Shown here: positions 41,870 through 51,196 of the stretch, piece by piece
Numbering within the stretch: the first letter of the stretch is position 1
Layout of the letters: the number at the start of each line of letters is the position of its first letter
DNA from: an uncultured Erythrobacter sp.
Lineage (GTDB): Bacteria; Pseudomonadota; Alphaproteobacteria; Sphingomonadales; Sphingomonadaceae
Assembly: GCA_947503275.1 (NCBI GenBank)
Contig: CANNCZ010000001.1
Span: 930,001-994,000 of the forward strand
Direction: 5' to 3'
DNA: 64,000 bases
The notes under the pieces: generated by a model
Seen by the model: the letters and a program-made list of their open reading frames with translations, nothing else
Told to the model about the DNA's origin: nothing
Database searches by the model: none
Made by a program: the position numbers and the translations under genes

Positions 41870-43294
41870 CTATGCATCAAGTAGGTGTTTGTACCCGCCC
41901 AACATATACGCGAACTTTAGATCGCCCCAGCGCTGCCCACCGATAAACAGGGGAACATAGACGCTGCGCACGATGTAATACTGGCTTCCGTCACCCTCTT
42001 GGCGGAACACAGACATGCGGTACGGCGCGGTGCTTTTCAGGGCCGCTTTGTCGGCTTCATCCATGACAATGCGGCCATTGCGACAAAACCGTGTGTCATG
42101 CGCGATATCGCCTGTGGGTCTTTGTGCAAATTGTTCGACATGCGTAGGCATGAAACCATCGGTGTTCGCGCAGACGGTCGCGACGCAGTCTTCGATTTCG
42201 TTCGTAATGTTGGTTGTCAAAGGCTGCCAAAATTCGTCGGCAAATTTCGTAAACCTATTGGTGAAACGTTCCGGATTTGACCCCGGAATGGATTGATAAT
42301 CCCGATCAAACACGTCGGCTGTAGTCAGTGCGCCTTTCGCTATCGCATCCTCGACGATTTCAACCGCTTGGCGCGCGGTCGTCTGCGCGTGATCCACCAT
42401 GACACTGTCAGCAGGTGAAAGCCCAGATTTCACCAGGCCGTCAAACATGTCGTTCGCTGTGCTTTCCAGATCGCTCATTCGCGTCTGTGCGACTTGCAAC
42501 TCTTCTTCGTTGCTCCGGCTTGAGCTGCGATACCCTTCCAGAACAGTCTGAACTTTCGAGACGTGTCCGCTAATCGTACCGGTTGACCGGGCGATCACAT
42601 CGTTCTGCTTATCGACTTCCTCAACCAATTCACCAACACTGGCGATGGTGCTGTCGATCCGTGCAACCGATGCTTTGGCTTCGGCGCTAGCCTTTGAACC
42701 ATTTTCTATCCGGCCAATCATTGTCCCGGCTTCCTCGCCAAGGGCATCGATGGTGGACGCGATTTCATCGGTGGCTTTGCGCGTGTCATTAGCGAGGCTT
42801 TTCACCTCGCTGGCGACCACCGCAAATGTGCGCCCCGTCTCGCCTGCTCGCATCGCCTCGATTGTGGCATTGAGAGCGAGGATATTGGTTGTCTCAGCAA
42901 TGTCTTCGATGTCTTTGGCACTGCGCCGGACCTGCTCCATCGCAGCCGAGAAACTCGTGACGTGCTGTTCCAATGAATCAACCAGTTCGAGCAGCGATCC
43001 AATTTGACCAAGCGATGATTGGATTAATGATGTGCCTTCGCCAAGACGCTCAATCGCACGCTCAGACAGCAAGCGCGCTTCATCGCTCGCTTCAGAAACC
43101 TTGGCTTGATCCGCTTCGAGTGCGGTCACTGTTCCGCGCAGCGCTTCATGCTCTTCGCGCAGCGCCTCCGATGAGCGAATAACCGCCTCAACCACACCCG
43201 CGACATCAGAACAGCCGACGGTAACAGCGCCACACTTTTCCGGAATTTGATCCAGCGCCGATGCGTCGGCAGTATCTATGGCAATTTGCTTCAT
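41870..43294 (-). CDS. Soluble methyl-accepting chemotaxis-type protein
   Basis: The 474-residue protein has no membrane segment. The signalling domain comes early (about 50-290), with the hairpin [48 protein letters not shown], matching the CheA/CheW-contact tip. A C-terminal sensory domain (about 320-474) has [16 protein letters not shown] and [18 protein letters not shown], as in cytosolic alphaproteobacterial receptors with a cache-like C-terminal domain. The signal is unknown. It is the only gene between moxR and the VWA gene, on the opposite strand, and no che genes are in the window. Confidence 0.87.
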   Translation of the reverse strand: MKQIAIDTADASALDQIPEKCGAVTVGCSDVAGVVEAVIRSSEALREEHEALRGTVTALEADQAKVSEASDEARLLSERAIERLGEGTSLIQSSLGQIGSLLELVDSLEQHVTSFSAAMEQVRRSAKDIEDIAETTNILALNATIEAMRAGETGRTFAVVASEVKSLANDTRKATDEIASTIDALGEEAGTMIGRIENGSKASAEAKASVARIDSTIASVGELVEEVDKQNDVIARSTGTISGHVSKVQTVLEGYRSSSRSNEEELQVAQTRMSDLESTANDMFDGLVKSGLSPADSVMVDHAQTTARQAVEIVEDAIAKGALTTADVFDRDYQSIPGSNPERFTNRFTKFADEFWQPLTTNITNEIEDCVATVCANTDGFMPTHVEQFAQRPTGDIAHDTRFCRNGRIVMDEADKAALKSTAPYRMSVFRQEGDGSQYYIVRSVYVPLFIGGQRWGDLKFAYMLGGYKHLLDA

Positions 43295-43367
43295 GTTTTG
43301 GCTCGGTCCCGTGTTTGGACCATCACTAAGATAGATATAGTTAGCGAACTCTTAAGGAGGATTGCCG

Positions 43368-43391
43368 ATGCGAGATGCGAAGGGCTGGTAA
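43368..43391 (+). CDS. Seven-codon mini-ORF with a perfect ribosome site
   Basis: AAGGAGG (43354-43360) is followed, seven bases on, by ATG 43368 and MRDAKGW before the TAA at 43389. The VWA gene starts 29 bases later. A strong ribosome site in front of a tiny frame is not needed for the VWA start, whose own Shine-Dalgarno is weak. It may be a leader peptide or a ribosome landing site. It is unproven as a gene. Confidence 0.35.
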   Translation: MRDAKGW

Positions 43392-43420
43392 GAGCGTATT
43401 TTCGTAGGTAAAGAGTGCCC

Positions 43421-44605
43421 ATGTTTTTCAACTTCATGGACGAGCTGCGCGCATCTGGCATTGGCGCAAGTTTCAAAGAACATCTCACCTTGCTCGAAGC
43501 GCTCGACAAGGATGTTATCGAACAGACGCCTGAGGCATTTTACTACCTCAGCCGCGCGACTTTCGTGAAAGACGAAGGGATGCTGGATACGTTCGATCAG
43601 GTGTTCCAGAAAGTGTTCAAAGGGATCATGTCCGATTACGGCCAGAACCCCGTCGACATCCCCGAAGATTGGCTGAAAGCCGTCGCTGAAAAATTCCTCA
43701 CCGAAGAGGAAATGGCCGAGATTGAAAGTCTGGGCGATTGGGACAAGATCATGGAGACGCTGAAAGAGCGTCTGGCCGAGCAGGAAGAACGCCATGAGGG
43801 CGGCAACAAGTGGATCGGCACCGGGGGCAAATCACCCTTTGGCAATTCGGGATACAACCCCGAAGGTGTGCGAATTGGTGGCGAGAGCAAGCATAAGCGC
43901 GCGATCAAGGTTTGGGAAAAGCGCGAGTTTAAGAACCTCGATAACACCAAGGAATTGGGCACTCGCAATATCAAGATGGCCCTGCGCCGGTTGCGCCGGT
44001 TTGCGCGTGAGGGCGCGCAGGATCAGCTTGATCTGGACGCGACCATTGATGGCACAGCGAAACAGGGCTGGCTCGACATTCACATGCGCGCAGAACGGCG
44101 CAATGCGGTCAAACTGCTCCTGTTCCTTGATGTCGGCGGGTCAATGGACCCCTTCATCAAATTGGTCGAAGAATTGTTCAGCGCCGCAACGGCAGAGTTT
44201 AAGAATCTTGAATTCTTCTACTTCCACAATTGCCTTTACGAAGGGGTGTGGAAAGACAACAAGCGTCGCTGGCAAGAGCGCACCAAAACATGGGACGTGC
44301 TCCACAAATATGGTCATGATTACAAAGTGATATTTGTCGGAGATGCGGCGATGAGCCCCTATGAAATCACTCATGCCGGCGGCAGCGTGGAACACATGAA
44401 TGAGGAAGCAGGCGTCACGTGGATGAAGCGTGTCACCGACACCTATCCCGCGACCGTATGGCTAAACCCCACACCTGAAAAGCAATGGGGCTATTCGCAA
44501 TCGACCAAGATGATGAAAGAGCTGGTGAATGACCGCATGTATGGTCTGACGCTCGATGGTTTGGACGAAGCGATGCGGGAGCTTAGCCGCAAGCAGGGGC
44601 ATTAA
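43421..44605 (+). CDS. VWA-domain protein of the CoxE-like family, MoxR partner
   Basis: The 394-residue protein from ATG 43421 (GTG 43415 is the alternative) has a long charged N-terminal region (MFFNFMDELRASGIG, then helices with DWLKAVAEKFLTEEEMAEIESLGDWDKIM). A von Willebrand factor A fold follows, with the metal-ion-dependent adhesion site reading FLDVGGSMDPF (D-x-G-x-S instead of D-x-S-x-S), and VIFVGDAAMSPYEIT later. Such proteins pair with MoxR ATPases, with the MoxR gene normally adjacent; here it is 1.57 kb upstream. The exact client is unknown. A leaderless-looking mini-ORF lies just upstream. Confidence 0.85.
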   Translation: MFFNFMDELRASGIGASFKEHLTLLEALDKDVIEQTPEAFYYLSRATFVKDEGMLDTFDQVFQKVFKGIMSDYGQNPVDIPEDWLKAVAEKFLTEEEMAEIESLGDWDKIMETLKERLAEQEERHEGGNKWIGTGGKSPFGNSGYNPEGVRIGGESKHKRAIKVWEKREFKNLDNTKELGTRNIKMALRRLRRFAREGAQDQLDLDATIDGTAKQGWLDIHMRAERRNAVKLLLFLDVGGSMDPFIKLVEELFSAATAEFKNLEFFYFHNCLYEGVWKDNKRRWQERTKTWDVLHKYGHDYKVIFVGDAAMSPYEITHAGGSVEHMNEEAGVTWMKRVTDTYPATVWLNPTPEKQWGYSQSTKMMKELVNDRMYGLTLDGLDEAMRELSRKQGH

Positions 44606-44931
44606 AGGCGACAGCAATTTCGCCCTCAAACATTCGCGATTGATTGGTTCAATTCCGGTTGCGCAGCCGAAAGCTGCGTTGACCCAATCGCGCGCTCGTC
44701 TGATCGGGCCGGACAGCACCTAACAAAATTCTGAGTAAGATGGTTAAGCAGGTTGCGTTTGTTAGCTATCTCGTTAGCACGTTGTCACACATGCGGGTCG
44801 CAAGTTGTGCGTGCAAGACCACCAAAGTGGCAGCACGCTTAAGGGTATACAGGGCGGCCGCTGCCTCGCGTGTTTTACGAAATTGTTCATAGCACCTTGG
44901 CGCAGATCGTCCCTCGTATGGGGGAAATGCT
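44606..44931. other. 326-base gap upstream of the curlin gene
   Basis: The gap holds a hairpin CGCAGC-CGAAA-GCTGCG near 44656-44672 without a U-run, and a 12-base-spaced direct repeat GTTAGC (44761-44766 and 44773-44778) that could be an operator. Neither a tRNA nor a plausible coding frame is seen. The curlin promoter must lie here, but I could not name its -35 and -10 elements with confidence. Confidence 0.4.
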
Positions 44932-47337
44932 TTGAAAATTCACTATTATATCGCTTGCTCAGCGCTTGCGCTCGCAACCACCGCTCCGGCACTTGCACAG
45001 AGCGTATCAACAGTTGATCAGAACGGTGACAATCTGGTCGCGGCTGTCGTCCAAGCAGGATCGGGCAACAATTCTGATATTGATCAGGACGGGACCGGCG
45101 CCAGCGCCGATGTGACCCAAAACGGCGACACCAACCTTTCGAGCATTATCCAAACCGATGATGATGTTGATCTGCTCGATCCATCCGCGGTTGTGATCCA
45201 GCAAGGCAACACAAACGTATCAAACATCACCCAAAGTTCGACCGGCAATGTCGGCGGCACAATGATGGCCAATGTCACTCAAAACTTTGATGGTAATCGC
45301 TCTGATCTTGTGCAGACTTCTACGGCTGCCACAGCGGGTTCGGTAGACGCCGACGTGGTTCAATCGAATGGTGCGACCTCTAACATCGCTCAGACTGTCA
45401 ACGGGGCGAACAATTACAACGCCTCCGCGATGGTTACCCAAGATGGTGCCAGCCAATCGCTGATCACGCAGACGCTCGACAATGGCGACGCCAATGCCGA
45501 GGCGACCGTTATGCAGACGGGCGACGGCCATTCCTCCGACATTTTGCAGGCAAATACCGGGCGAAATACGAGTGCATTTGTAAGCCAAGAAGGCTCTGAT
45601 AACACCTCGGACATCGATCAGATGGGCTTAGGCGGCACTGCCATCGTAAATCAGACCGGAACAAACGGCACGTCGACAATCCTGCAAGACCGTTTCAGCC
45701 TGACCGCGCGGCTCGACCAAGCAGGCGATAGTAACGCTTCCTCGATCATTCAGGACGGCCCGTTCGCGGCGCGAGCTTTTGTCGAGCAGAACCTCAACAG
45801 TGTCGGCGGAAACAACCGATCGTCCATCACCCAAGGCGGCGATAATAACGGCAAGAATGTCCGCGCGACTGTTATCCAAGAGGAGTCTAACAACACCTCA
45901 ACCGTCCTTCAGAACAGCACAATCGATTCGCAACTTAACCGGATCGCCATTGATGTGACTCAGACGGGTAGTCGCAACACATCGACCGTTCAGCAGCTTA
46001 ATCCAGGCCTTGATTTGGGTGCCGAGGTTAATCAGAGCGGCGATGACAACACAGCCGACATTTTGCAGACAGGCGATGCTGCGGGTGGGCTGCTTCCTCC
46101 TGCAGCGGACTTCGCATCGATAACGCAGCTCGGTTTGGCGAACATGGGCACCATCCAGCAATCTCTTAACTCACGCGGCGACACTGCCCGAATTCTTCAG
46201 CAATCAGGCACGATATCAAACTCCGCCACTATTTCCCAAAGTGGCGATGCGACTTCTGGCGATCCGGCCAGCAATAGCACTGCAGTGATTGAGCAGAATA
46301 GCGGTCTTTTGAACTCTGCGACTACAACCCAAAGTGGGACTGATAACGCAGCCGATACGTTTCAAGATGGCGATAGCAACTTCTCATCGACGATCCAGAC
46401 AGGCTCAAGAGGCTTTGTCGATGTGGACCAAAACGGCAATATCAATAATTCAATGATAACTCAGTCGAACGATTCAACCGTTGCGCTGGTCAGCCAGGCG
46501 GGTGACCGTCACCGTTCAATCATCACACAGTCTCCATCGGATGCGGGCATTGCACCTGCGGGCGCAGAAGTTGCGCAGGCAGGAGCTGACAATACGTCGA
46601 CCATCACTCAAACCGGCGGCTCAGACGAGTTTTCGTTCTTCACCGGAGGCATACTCACTAGCAATGTTCCGTCCGCTCGGGTGGATCAGAACGGTACGTT
46701 TAACACCGCTACGGTCACTCAGTCCGGTTTGAGCGAGGGAAGCTTCAACTTTCAGGCCGGCAACACCAACGACATTCTCGTCACACAAGATGGCGCGAAC
46801 CAGTTCCACAACAACTTCCAAACCGGCGACAATAACAGCATCAGCGTGACCCAAAATGCTGTTTCAGCTGACCGCACTTTCACCGTGCTAACCAACACTC
46901 AAACTGGCAACTTCAACAGCTCGGTCACCACGCAAGACGGTACGTCAGATTCGGCAAGTGGGCTCACTCAGGCTGGGGTCACACAGACCGGGAATTCGAA
47001 CATATCGAATCTCAGTCAATCGGGCGCAGGTGACGTTGCCTTTGTCAGTCAGATTGGGGACACCAATCGCTCGACAGTGTTGCAGAATGCCGGCGGATTT
47101 TCGAATGTCGTCAATTCAAGACAAACGGGCAGCAACGGTATCTCTGAAATTACCCAGTCAGGTGATGAAAACGATGCCGCGCTCAACCAAGCTGGCATGT
47201 TCAACCAGAGCTTCCTGACACAAGACGGCAGCTCAAACGGTGCGACAGTCAATCAAGGTGGCTCAATGAACGTATCGACCATCACACAGACCGGAATGGG
47301 CAACAACGCGGTTGTTTCCCAGAACGTGTCGCCGTGA
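44932..47337 (+). CDS. Very large curlin-repeat protein, probable functional amyloid
   Basis: The 801-residue protein from TTG 44932 has GGGGGA 6 bases ahead. The signal peptide is IACSALALATTAPALAQ. The mature protein has no cysteine, few aromatics, and is full of imperfect curlin-type units of the form QxGxxNxSxIxQxG: NGDTNLSSIIQ, GNTNVSNITQ, GSRNTSTVQQ, GMGNNAVVSQ. This is the beta-helix or amyloid pattern of CsgA/CsgB. CsgA is about 150 residues, so this protein is several times longer. Csg export genes (CsgG, E, F) are not in the window, so the export route is open. Predicted role: extracellular fibre or biofilm matrix. Confidence 0.83.
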   Translation: MKIHYYIACSALALATTAPALAQSVSTVDQNGDNLVAAVVQAGSGNNSDIDQDGTGASADVTQNGDTNLSSIIQTDDDVDLLDPSAVVIQQGNTNVSNITQSSTGNVGGTMMANVTQNFDGNRSDLVQTSTAATAGSVDADVVQSNGATSNIAQTVNGANNYNASAMVTQDGASQSLITQTLDNGDANAEATVMQTGDGHSSDILQANTGRNTSAFVSQEGSDNTSDIDQMGLGGTAIVNQTGTNGTSTILQDRFSLTARLDQAGDSNASSIIQDGPFAARAFVEQNLNSVGGNNRSSITQGGDNNGKNVRATVIQEESNNTSTVLQNSTIDSQLNRIAIDVTQTGSRNTSTVQQLNPGLDLGAEVNQSGDDNTADILQTGDAAGGLLPPAADFASITQLGLANMGTIQQSLNSRGDTARILQQSGTISNSATISQSGDATSGDPASNSTAVIEQNSGLLNSATTTQSGTDNAADTFQDGDSNFSSTIQTGSRGFVDVDQNGNINNSMITQSNDSTVALVSQAGDRHRSIITQSPSDAGIAPAGAEVAQAGADNTSTITQTGGSDEFSFFTGGILTSNVPSARVDQNGTFNTATVTQSGLSEGSFNFQAGNTNDILVTQDGANQFHNNFQTGDNNSISVTQNAVSADRTFTVLTNTQTGNFNSSVTTQDGTSDSASGLTQAGVTQTGNSNISNLSQSGAGDVAFVSQIGDTNRSTVLQNAGGFSNVVNSRQTGSNGISEITQSGDENDAALNQAGMFNQSFLTQDGSSNGATVNQGGSMNVSTITQTGMGNNAVVSQNVSP
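45001..47331 (+). repeat. Curlin-type repeat tract (coding)
   Basis: Nearly the whole mature protein is built of degenerate units of roughly 20-23 residues (each two strands), with conserved Gln, Gly and Asn at fixed spacing. Repeat identity is low at DNA level, so this is a protein-level repeat and not a tandem DNA repeat. Confidence 0.75.
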
Positions 47338-47368
47338 ACTAACTCACGGATATCAGCCAAGTGAATTG

Positions 47369-47404
47369 AAATGGGGGCGCAAGTGAAAGCTTGCGCCCCC
47401 ATTT
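47369..47404 (+). terminator. Strong intrinsic terminator after the curlin gene
   Basis: A perfect 15-bp stem (47369-47383 with 47390-47404) has a 6-base loop and is GC-rich (GGGGGCGCAAG / CTTGCGCCCCC). It is followed by CTTTGG; the T-rich end (ATTTCTTT) makes it a classic terminator. On the minus strand it is flanked by TTTCAATTC, so it probably also ends the DUF1343 gene transcript. Confidence 0.85.
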
Positions 47405-47459
47405 CTTTGGCCCATTCGCTCACGCTTACTGAAAAGCGGGTCGCCCGCCGTCCGGTGGC

Positions 47460-48689
47460 TTAATACAGCAAGTGCCCGCGCACGGTCTGTACCCAGGCGG
47501 CCTCATCCGCTGACGCCAGCGCGTCCAACGCATCCGGCCCTGCCCGCGCATTATCGACCCATTCGCGCAGTGACGGCCCGCCATTGATCACATCAATCGC
47601 CAGCACATCATTGGTGTATTCATATTTGAAGTCAGTGCCCCGCCACAGATCATAGTCAGGATAGAGATTGCGGATCGCTTTGAAAGCCAAGGCTTGCATA
47701 CGCCAAGGTTTGAACGCCTCGTGATCGTAATCAGGACCTTCTGCGTGCAACATCAATGCATTGCACAACTTTCCTGAGTGTTTGTGGAAGGTCGGTTCGA
47801 ACCAGCAATCGCGCATTGTGACGCCTGTGCACCAATCGGGCGCAATGCTCAGCATCTCCGCCATTACAGCCTTGGCGTCGATGTCGGGTGCGCCGAACAG
47901 GACCTCCAATGGCCGCGTGGTCCCGCGACCCTCTGACACGGTGGCGCCTTCAATCATCACCGTGCCAGCATAGCACCGTGCCATATTGACGCTGGCCGCA
48001 TTGGGTGACGGGTTGATCCAGATGCGGTCAGCGGGCCATCCATATCCGGAAGCCACCGCATCACTTCCGACGTCAGGCTGCCATCCCTCCATCGCGACAA
48101 CCTTGTAAGCGACATCCAAGCCAAAGTGGTCAACGAACCAATGGCCCATTTCACCCATCGTCAGGCCGTGGCGCATCGGCATCGGAGCGGCCCCGACAAA
48201 GCTCTCATTTCCGGGCACCAACAGCGTGCCTTCAACTGGCCGACCCGCCGGGTTTGGGCGGTCGAGCACCCAAACTTCCTTGCCAGCTTTCTGAGCCTCT
48301 TCAAGCAGATAGAGTAAGGTTGTGACAAAGGTGTAGATGCGGCAGCCAAGGTCTTGCAGGTCAAACAAGAACACATCGGCGCTCGACATCATTTGCCCGG
48401 TCGGACGGCGCACTTCGCCATAGAGAGAGAAGATTGGGATGCCGTAATGCGGATCAGTTTCGTCCGCAGTCTCGACCATATTGTCCTGCTTATCGCCTTT
48501 CAGCCCGTGTTGCGGGCCAAACGCGCTGGTCACATTCACTCCGGCGGCGATCAGCGCATCGAGGCTGTGCGTTAGATCCGCTGTCACACTGGCCGGATGC
48601 GCGATTAGCGCGACACGGCGGCCCTCCAATTCCTTAAGGAGAACAGGGTCAGCGAGCAGCCGGTCGATGCCAAATTTCACAGATGTCAT
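47460..48689 (-). CDS. DUF1343 (NamZ-like exo-N-acetylmuramidase) protein
   Basis: The 409-residue protein from ATG 48689 (MTSVKFGIDRLLADP) belongs to the DUF1343 family. Visible features are FGPQHGLKGDKQDNM, LYGEVRRPTGQMMSSADVFLFDLQDLGCRIYTFVTTLLYLLEEA, VLDRPNPAGRPVEGTLL, and VSEGRGTTRPLEVLFGAPDI. Members studied in Bacteroidetes remove N-acetylmuramic acid from peptidoglycan fragments, so a role in cell-wall recycling is likely. No signal peptide is seen from this start. It is divergent from tspO and shares the terminator with the curlin gene. Confidence 0.88.
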   Translation of the reverse strand: MTSVKFGIDRLLADPVLLKELEGRRVALIAHPASVTADLTHSLDALIAAGVNVTSAFGPQHGLKGDKQDNMVETADETDPHYGIPIFSLYGEVRRPTGQMMSSADVFLFDLQDLGCRIYTFVTTLLYLLEEAQKAGKEVWVLDRPNPAGRPVEGTLLVPGNESFVGAAPMPMRHGLTMGEMGHWFVDHFGLDVAYKVVAMEGWQPDVGSDAVASGYGWPADRIWINPSPNAASVNMARCYAGTVMIEGATVSEGRGTTRPLEVLFGAPDIDAKAVMAEMLSIAPDWCTGVTMRDCWFEPTFHKHSGKLCNALMLHAEGPDYDHEAFKPWRMQALAFKAIRNLYPDYDLWRGTDFKYEYTNDVLAIDVINGGPSLREWVDNARAGPDALDALASADEAAWVQTVRGHLLY

Positions 48690-48760
48690 GTCGGTCCGGT
48701 TGGAACAGCTGTGGGATAAAGGCAATTGCTTTTGCGCGCGTGGGGCCTATCGCAAGGGGC

Positions 48761-49252
48761 ATGGACATTGAATGGACCCCTGCCCTGATCGCCGCCGCAT
48801 GGGCGATTATACTGGGCGGCGCTGGCGGATTACTGACCGAGATTGGCCCGTGGTACCGCGAGCTAAAGAAGCCCAGCTGGCAACCGCCCGATTGGCTGTT
48901 TGGTCCAGCATGGACGTTGATTTTGGCCATGTCCGGTTGGAGTTTTTACCTCGCTTGGACATCGGCCACGAATTTGGGCGATTACGTATTTATCGCAGCA
49001 CTGTTCGCAGCGAACTTCGTCCTGCATCTTTTGTGGTCGCCACTGTTCTTCAAGATCAAGCGCCCCGATTGGGCTTTGTTTGAAAACGTATTTTTGTGGT
49101 GCTCGGTTCTGTCGCTGTTTGTGTTTTTTGGCGATTATTCGACGACCGCAAGGTGGTTGAACACACCGTATCTCGCATGGGTTACATTCGCGGTGTTTCT
49201 CAACTGGAAAATCGTGCAGTTGAACGGTCCGTTTCGGAAGGCCGCCGCTTAA
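48761..49252 (+). CDS. TspO/MBR family tryptophan-rich sensory protein
   Basis: The 163-residue membrane protein has five helices. The ATG 48761 follows an AAGGGG. The N-terminal WTPALIAAAWAIILGGAGGLLTEIGPWYRELKKPSWQPPDWLFGPAWTLIL contains the WYRxLKKPSWQPPxWLFGPAW hallmark; LNWKIVQLN lies near the end. TspO proteins bind tetrapyrroles and modulate stress responses and photosynthesis gene expression in alphaproteobacteria. It converges with the DOMON-like gene (overlap 49249-49252). Confidence 0.93.
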   Translation: MDIEWTPALIAAAWAIILGGAGGLLTEIGPWYRELKKPSWQPPDWLFGPAWTLILAMSGWSFYLAWTSATNLGDYVFIAALFAANFVLHLLWSPLFFKIKRPDWALFENVFLWCSVLSLFVFFGDYSTTARWLNTPYLAWVTFAVFLNWKIVQLNGPFRKAAA

Positions 49253-49779
49253 TCGCGCTCGACAATAATCTGGCGACATGCCTCGGAGTGAAACTCCGCT
49301 TTGCCGGGACCGAACGCGAGTGCCCAGAACTGCAATCCGCCATCTTTGTGCTCAACAACCGCATTGAGGGCGACTTGCGCAGGCGCGGGAAGATCGGCGG
49401 CAATGCTGGCCTTTAAGACCAATTCCCCGCCGCCATTTGCCGATGCGTGCGATGACCCCAGTGAGATGGCATCCACCGGCGCATCCCGCATGCCTTCGCG
49501 AAATGCATCGAAATCATACGCGGCCCATCGGCCCGAGGGCGACAGGTTGAATTCGCGGTAGTAAGTCCCGCCAATTGGTTGCCAGAAGATTTCGAAACAC
49601 GTTGTCTTCCACAGATCATCGGTGCGCACCGATGGCCCCGTCTCCGGCAAGATGATCGCATCGACCGCGCCATCAAGGCGAAATTCCGCCTCACACCCGG
49701 TCGCGGTGGCTTTGATTGCGGCAGTCACAGCCCTTATCGGGCCAAGGTCACAGGTCTGATGGAGCATAAGTGGTTGCAT
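49249..49779 (-). CDS. DOMON-like domain protein, unknown function
   Basis: The 176-residue soluble beta-rich protein has a pattern of type 9 carbohydrate-binding / DOMON-like domains: LEFRLDG-type strand EAEFRLDGAVDAI, DDLWKTTCFEIFWQPIGGTYYREFNLSPSGRWAAYDF, then LNAVVEHKDGGLQFWALAFG. The WKTTCFE and NLSPSG motifs are those I recall for sphingomonad DOMON-like proteins. No signal peptide is visible, so it may act in the cytosol. It overlaps tspO's stop and is divergent from tyrS with 75 bases between. Confidence 0.72.
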   Translation of the reverse strand: MQPLMLHQTCDLGPIRAVTAAIKATATGCEAEFRLDGAVDAIILPETGPSVRTDDLWKTTCFEIFWQPIGGTYYREFNLSPSGRWAAYDFDAFREGMRDAPVDAISLGSSHASANGGGELVLKASIAADLPAPAQVALNAVVEHKDGGLQFWALAFGPGKAEFHSEACRQIIVERD

Positions 49780-49854
49780 CGCGTCTCTATCGCGGAGCGG
49801 AATGCACTCGGCAAGCCACTAGATGCGTGTGCCGCACACTGTTAAGCGGCGCAT

Positions 49855-51081
49855 ATGACTTACGAATCCGAATTGCTGCGTTTGCTGGAAAGCCGCGGCT
49901 ATATCCATCAGGTTACCGACCCCGGCGCGCTGGATCAGCTCGCTGCAAAACAGGTCGTGCCCGGATATATCGGTTTTGATGCGACTGCACCGTCTTTGCA
50001 CGTCGGCAGTCTGGTGCAGATCATGATGCTGCGCCGGTTGCAGCAGGCGGGGCACAAACCCATCGTCGTGATGGGCGGCGGTACGACCAAGATTGGCGAT
50101 CCATCGGGCAAGGATGAAAGCCGTCAGATGCTGACGCCTGAGCTGATTGATGCAAACATTGCCAGCATTCGCACGGTCTTTGAAAAGCTGCTGACATTTG
50201 GCGACGGGCCAACCGATGCGGTGATGGTCAACAATGACGAATGGCTGTCTGCGCTGGGCTATGTTGAGCTGCTGCGCGATGTCGGGCCGCATTTCACCAT
50301 CAACCGGATGATGACATTCGATTCGGTAAAGCTGCGTCTCGACCGCGAACAGCCGCTGACCTTTATCGAATTCAATTACATGATCCTGCAAGCCTATGAC
50401 TTTGTCGAACTCGCGCGGCGCTATGATTGCCGTTTGCAAATGGGCGGATCGGATCAGTGGGGCAATATCGTCAACGGCATGGAATTGGGTAGGCGGATGG
50501 AGGGGCGCGATCTGTTCGGGCTGACCACGCCTTTGCTGACCACAGCTGATGGCGCAAAGATGGGCAAGACCGCGGCGGGCGCCGTGTGGCTTAATGAAGA
50601 GCAACTGCCCGCCTATGATTTCTGGCAATATTGGCGCAACTCAGATGACCGCGATGTGGGCCGCTTCCTGCGCCTGTTCACCGATTTGCCGCTGGATGAG
50701 ATCACTCGGCTAGAGGCGCTGGAAGGTGCGGCGATTAATGATGCAAAGGTCGTGCTGGCTAACGAAGTGACCGCCTTGGTGCGCGGGCGTGATGCAGCGA
50801 AAGCTGCGGAGGCGACCGCGCAGGAGACATTTGCGGGCGGTGGCGCGGGCGAAGATTTGCCGACAATCGGCGTCGGCGCGTCCGGCATGCGACTTGGCCA
50901 AGTGCTCACCGAAATCGGCTTCACCGCCTCTAATAAAGAGGCCAAGCGCAAGATCGCCGAAGGGGCAGTGAAGCTCAATGACGAGGTCGTTCTCGACCCC
51001 GGTTTTGTGGTCATCGCGCACGCTGATGAGACGCTCAAACTCAGCCTTGGTAAAAAGAAGCACGGCCTCGTCACGCGATAG
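49855..51081 (+). CDS. tyrS: Tyrosyl-tRNA synthetase
   Basis: Class I synthetase attaching tyrosine to tRNA-Tyr, 408 residues. HIGH-like APSLHVGS lies near residue 43, and the KMSKS-like loop is [12 protein letters not shown] near 240, the usual variant in this group. An S4-type RNA-binding C-terminus ([22 protein letters not shown]) is present. ATG 49855 is used. It is divergent from the DOMON-like gene. Confidence 0.96.
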   Translation: MTYESELLRLLESRGYIHQVTDPGALDQLAAKQVVPGYIGFDATAPSLHVGSLVQIMMLRRLQQAGHKPIVVMGGGTTKIGDPSGKDESRQMLTPELIDANIASIRTVFEKLLTFGDGPTDAVMVNNDEWLSALGYVELLRDVGPHFTINRMMTFDSVKLRLDREQPLTFIEFNYMILQAYDFVELARRYDCRLQMGGSDQWGNIVNGMELGRRMEGRDLFGLTTPLLTTADGAKMGKTAAGAVWLNEEQLPAYDFWQYWRNSDDRDVGRFLRLFTDLPLDEITRLEALEGAAINDAKVVLANEVTALVRGRDAAKAAEATAQETFAGGGAGEDLPTIGVGASGMRLGQVLTEIGFTASNKEAKRKIAEGAVKLNDEVVLDPGFVVIAHADETLKLSLGKKKHGLVTR

Positions 51082-51196
51082 GGCGAGCCAATAATGCGGC
51101 GTAAGCTCACGGCTTTTTACCAATTGTCAGGCTTTGTCAGACATTAGGGACATGCACCGGGGTAACTCGGGCGGGTCAATGATGGAGGCGTAGTCT

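Noticed and set aside
45001..47331. DNA-level tandem repeat in the curlin gene
   Set aside because: Units are too diverged at base level; the periodicity is at protein level only.
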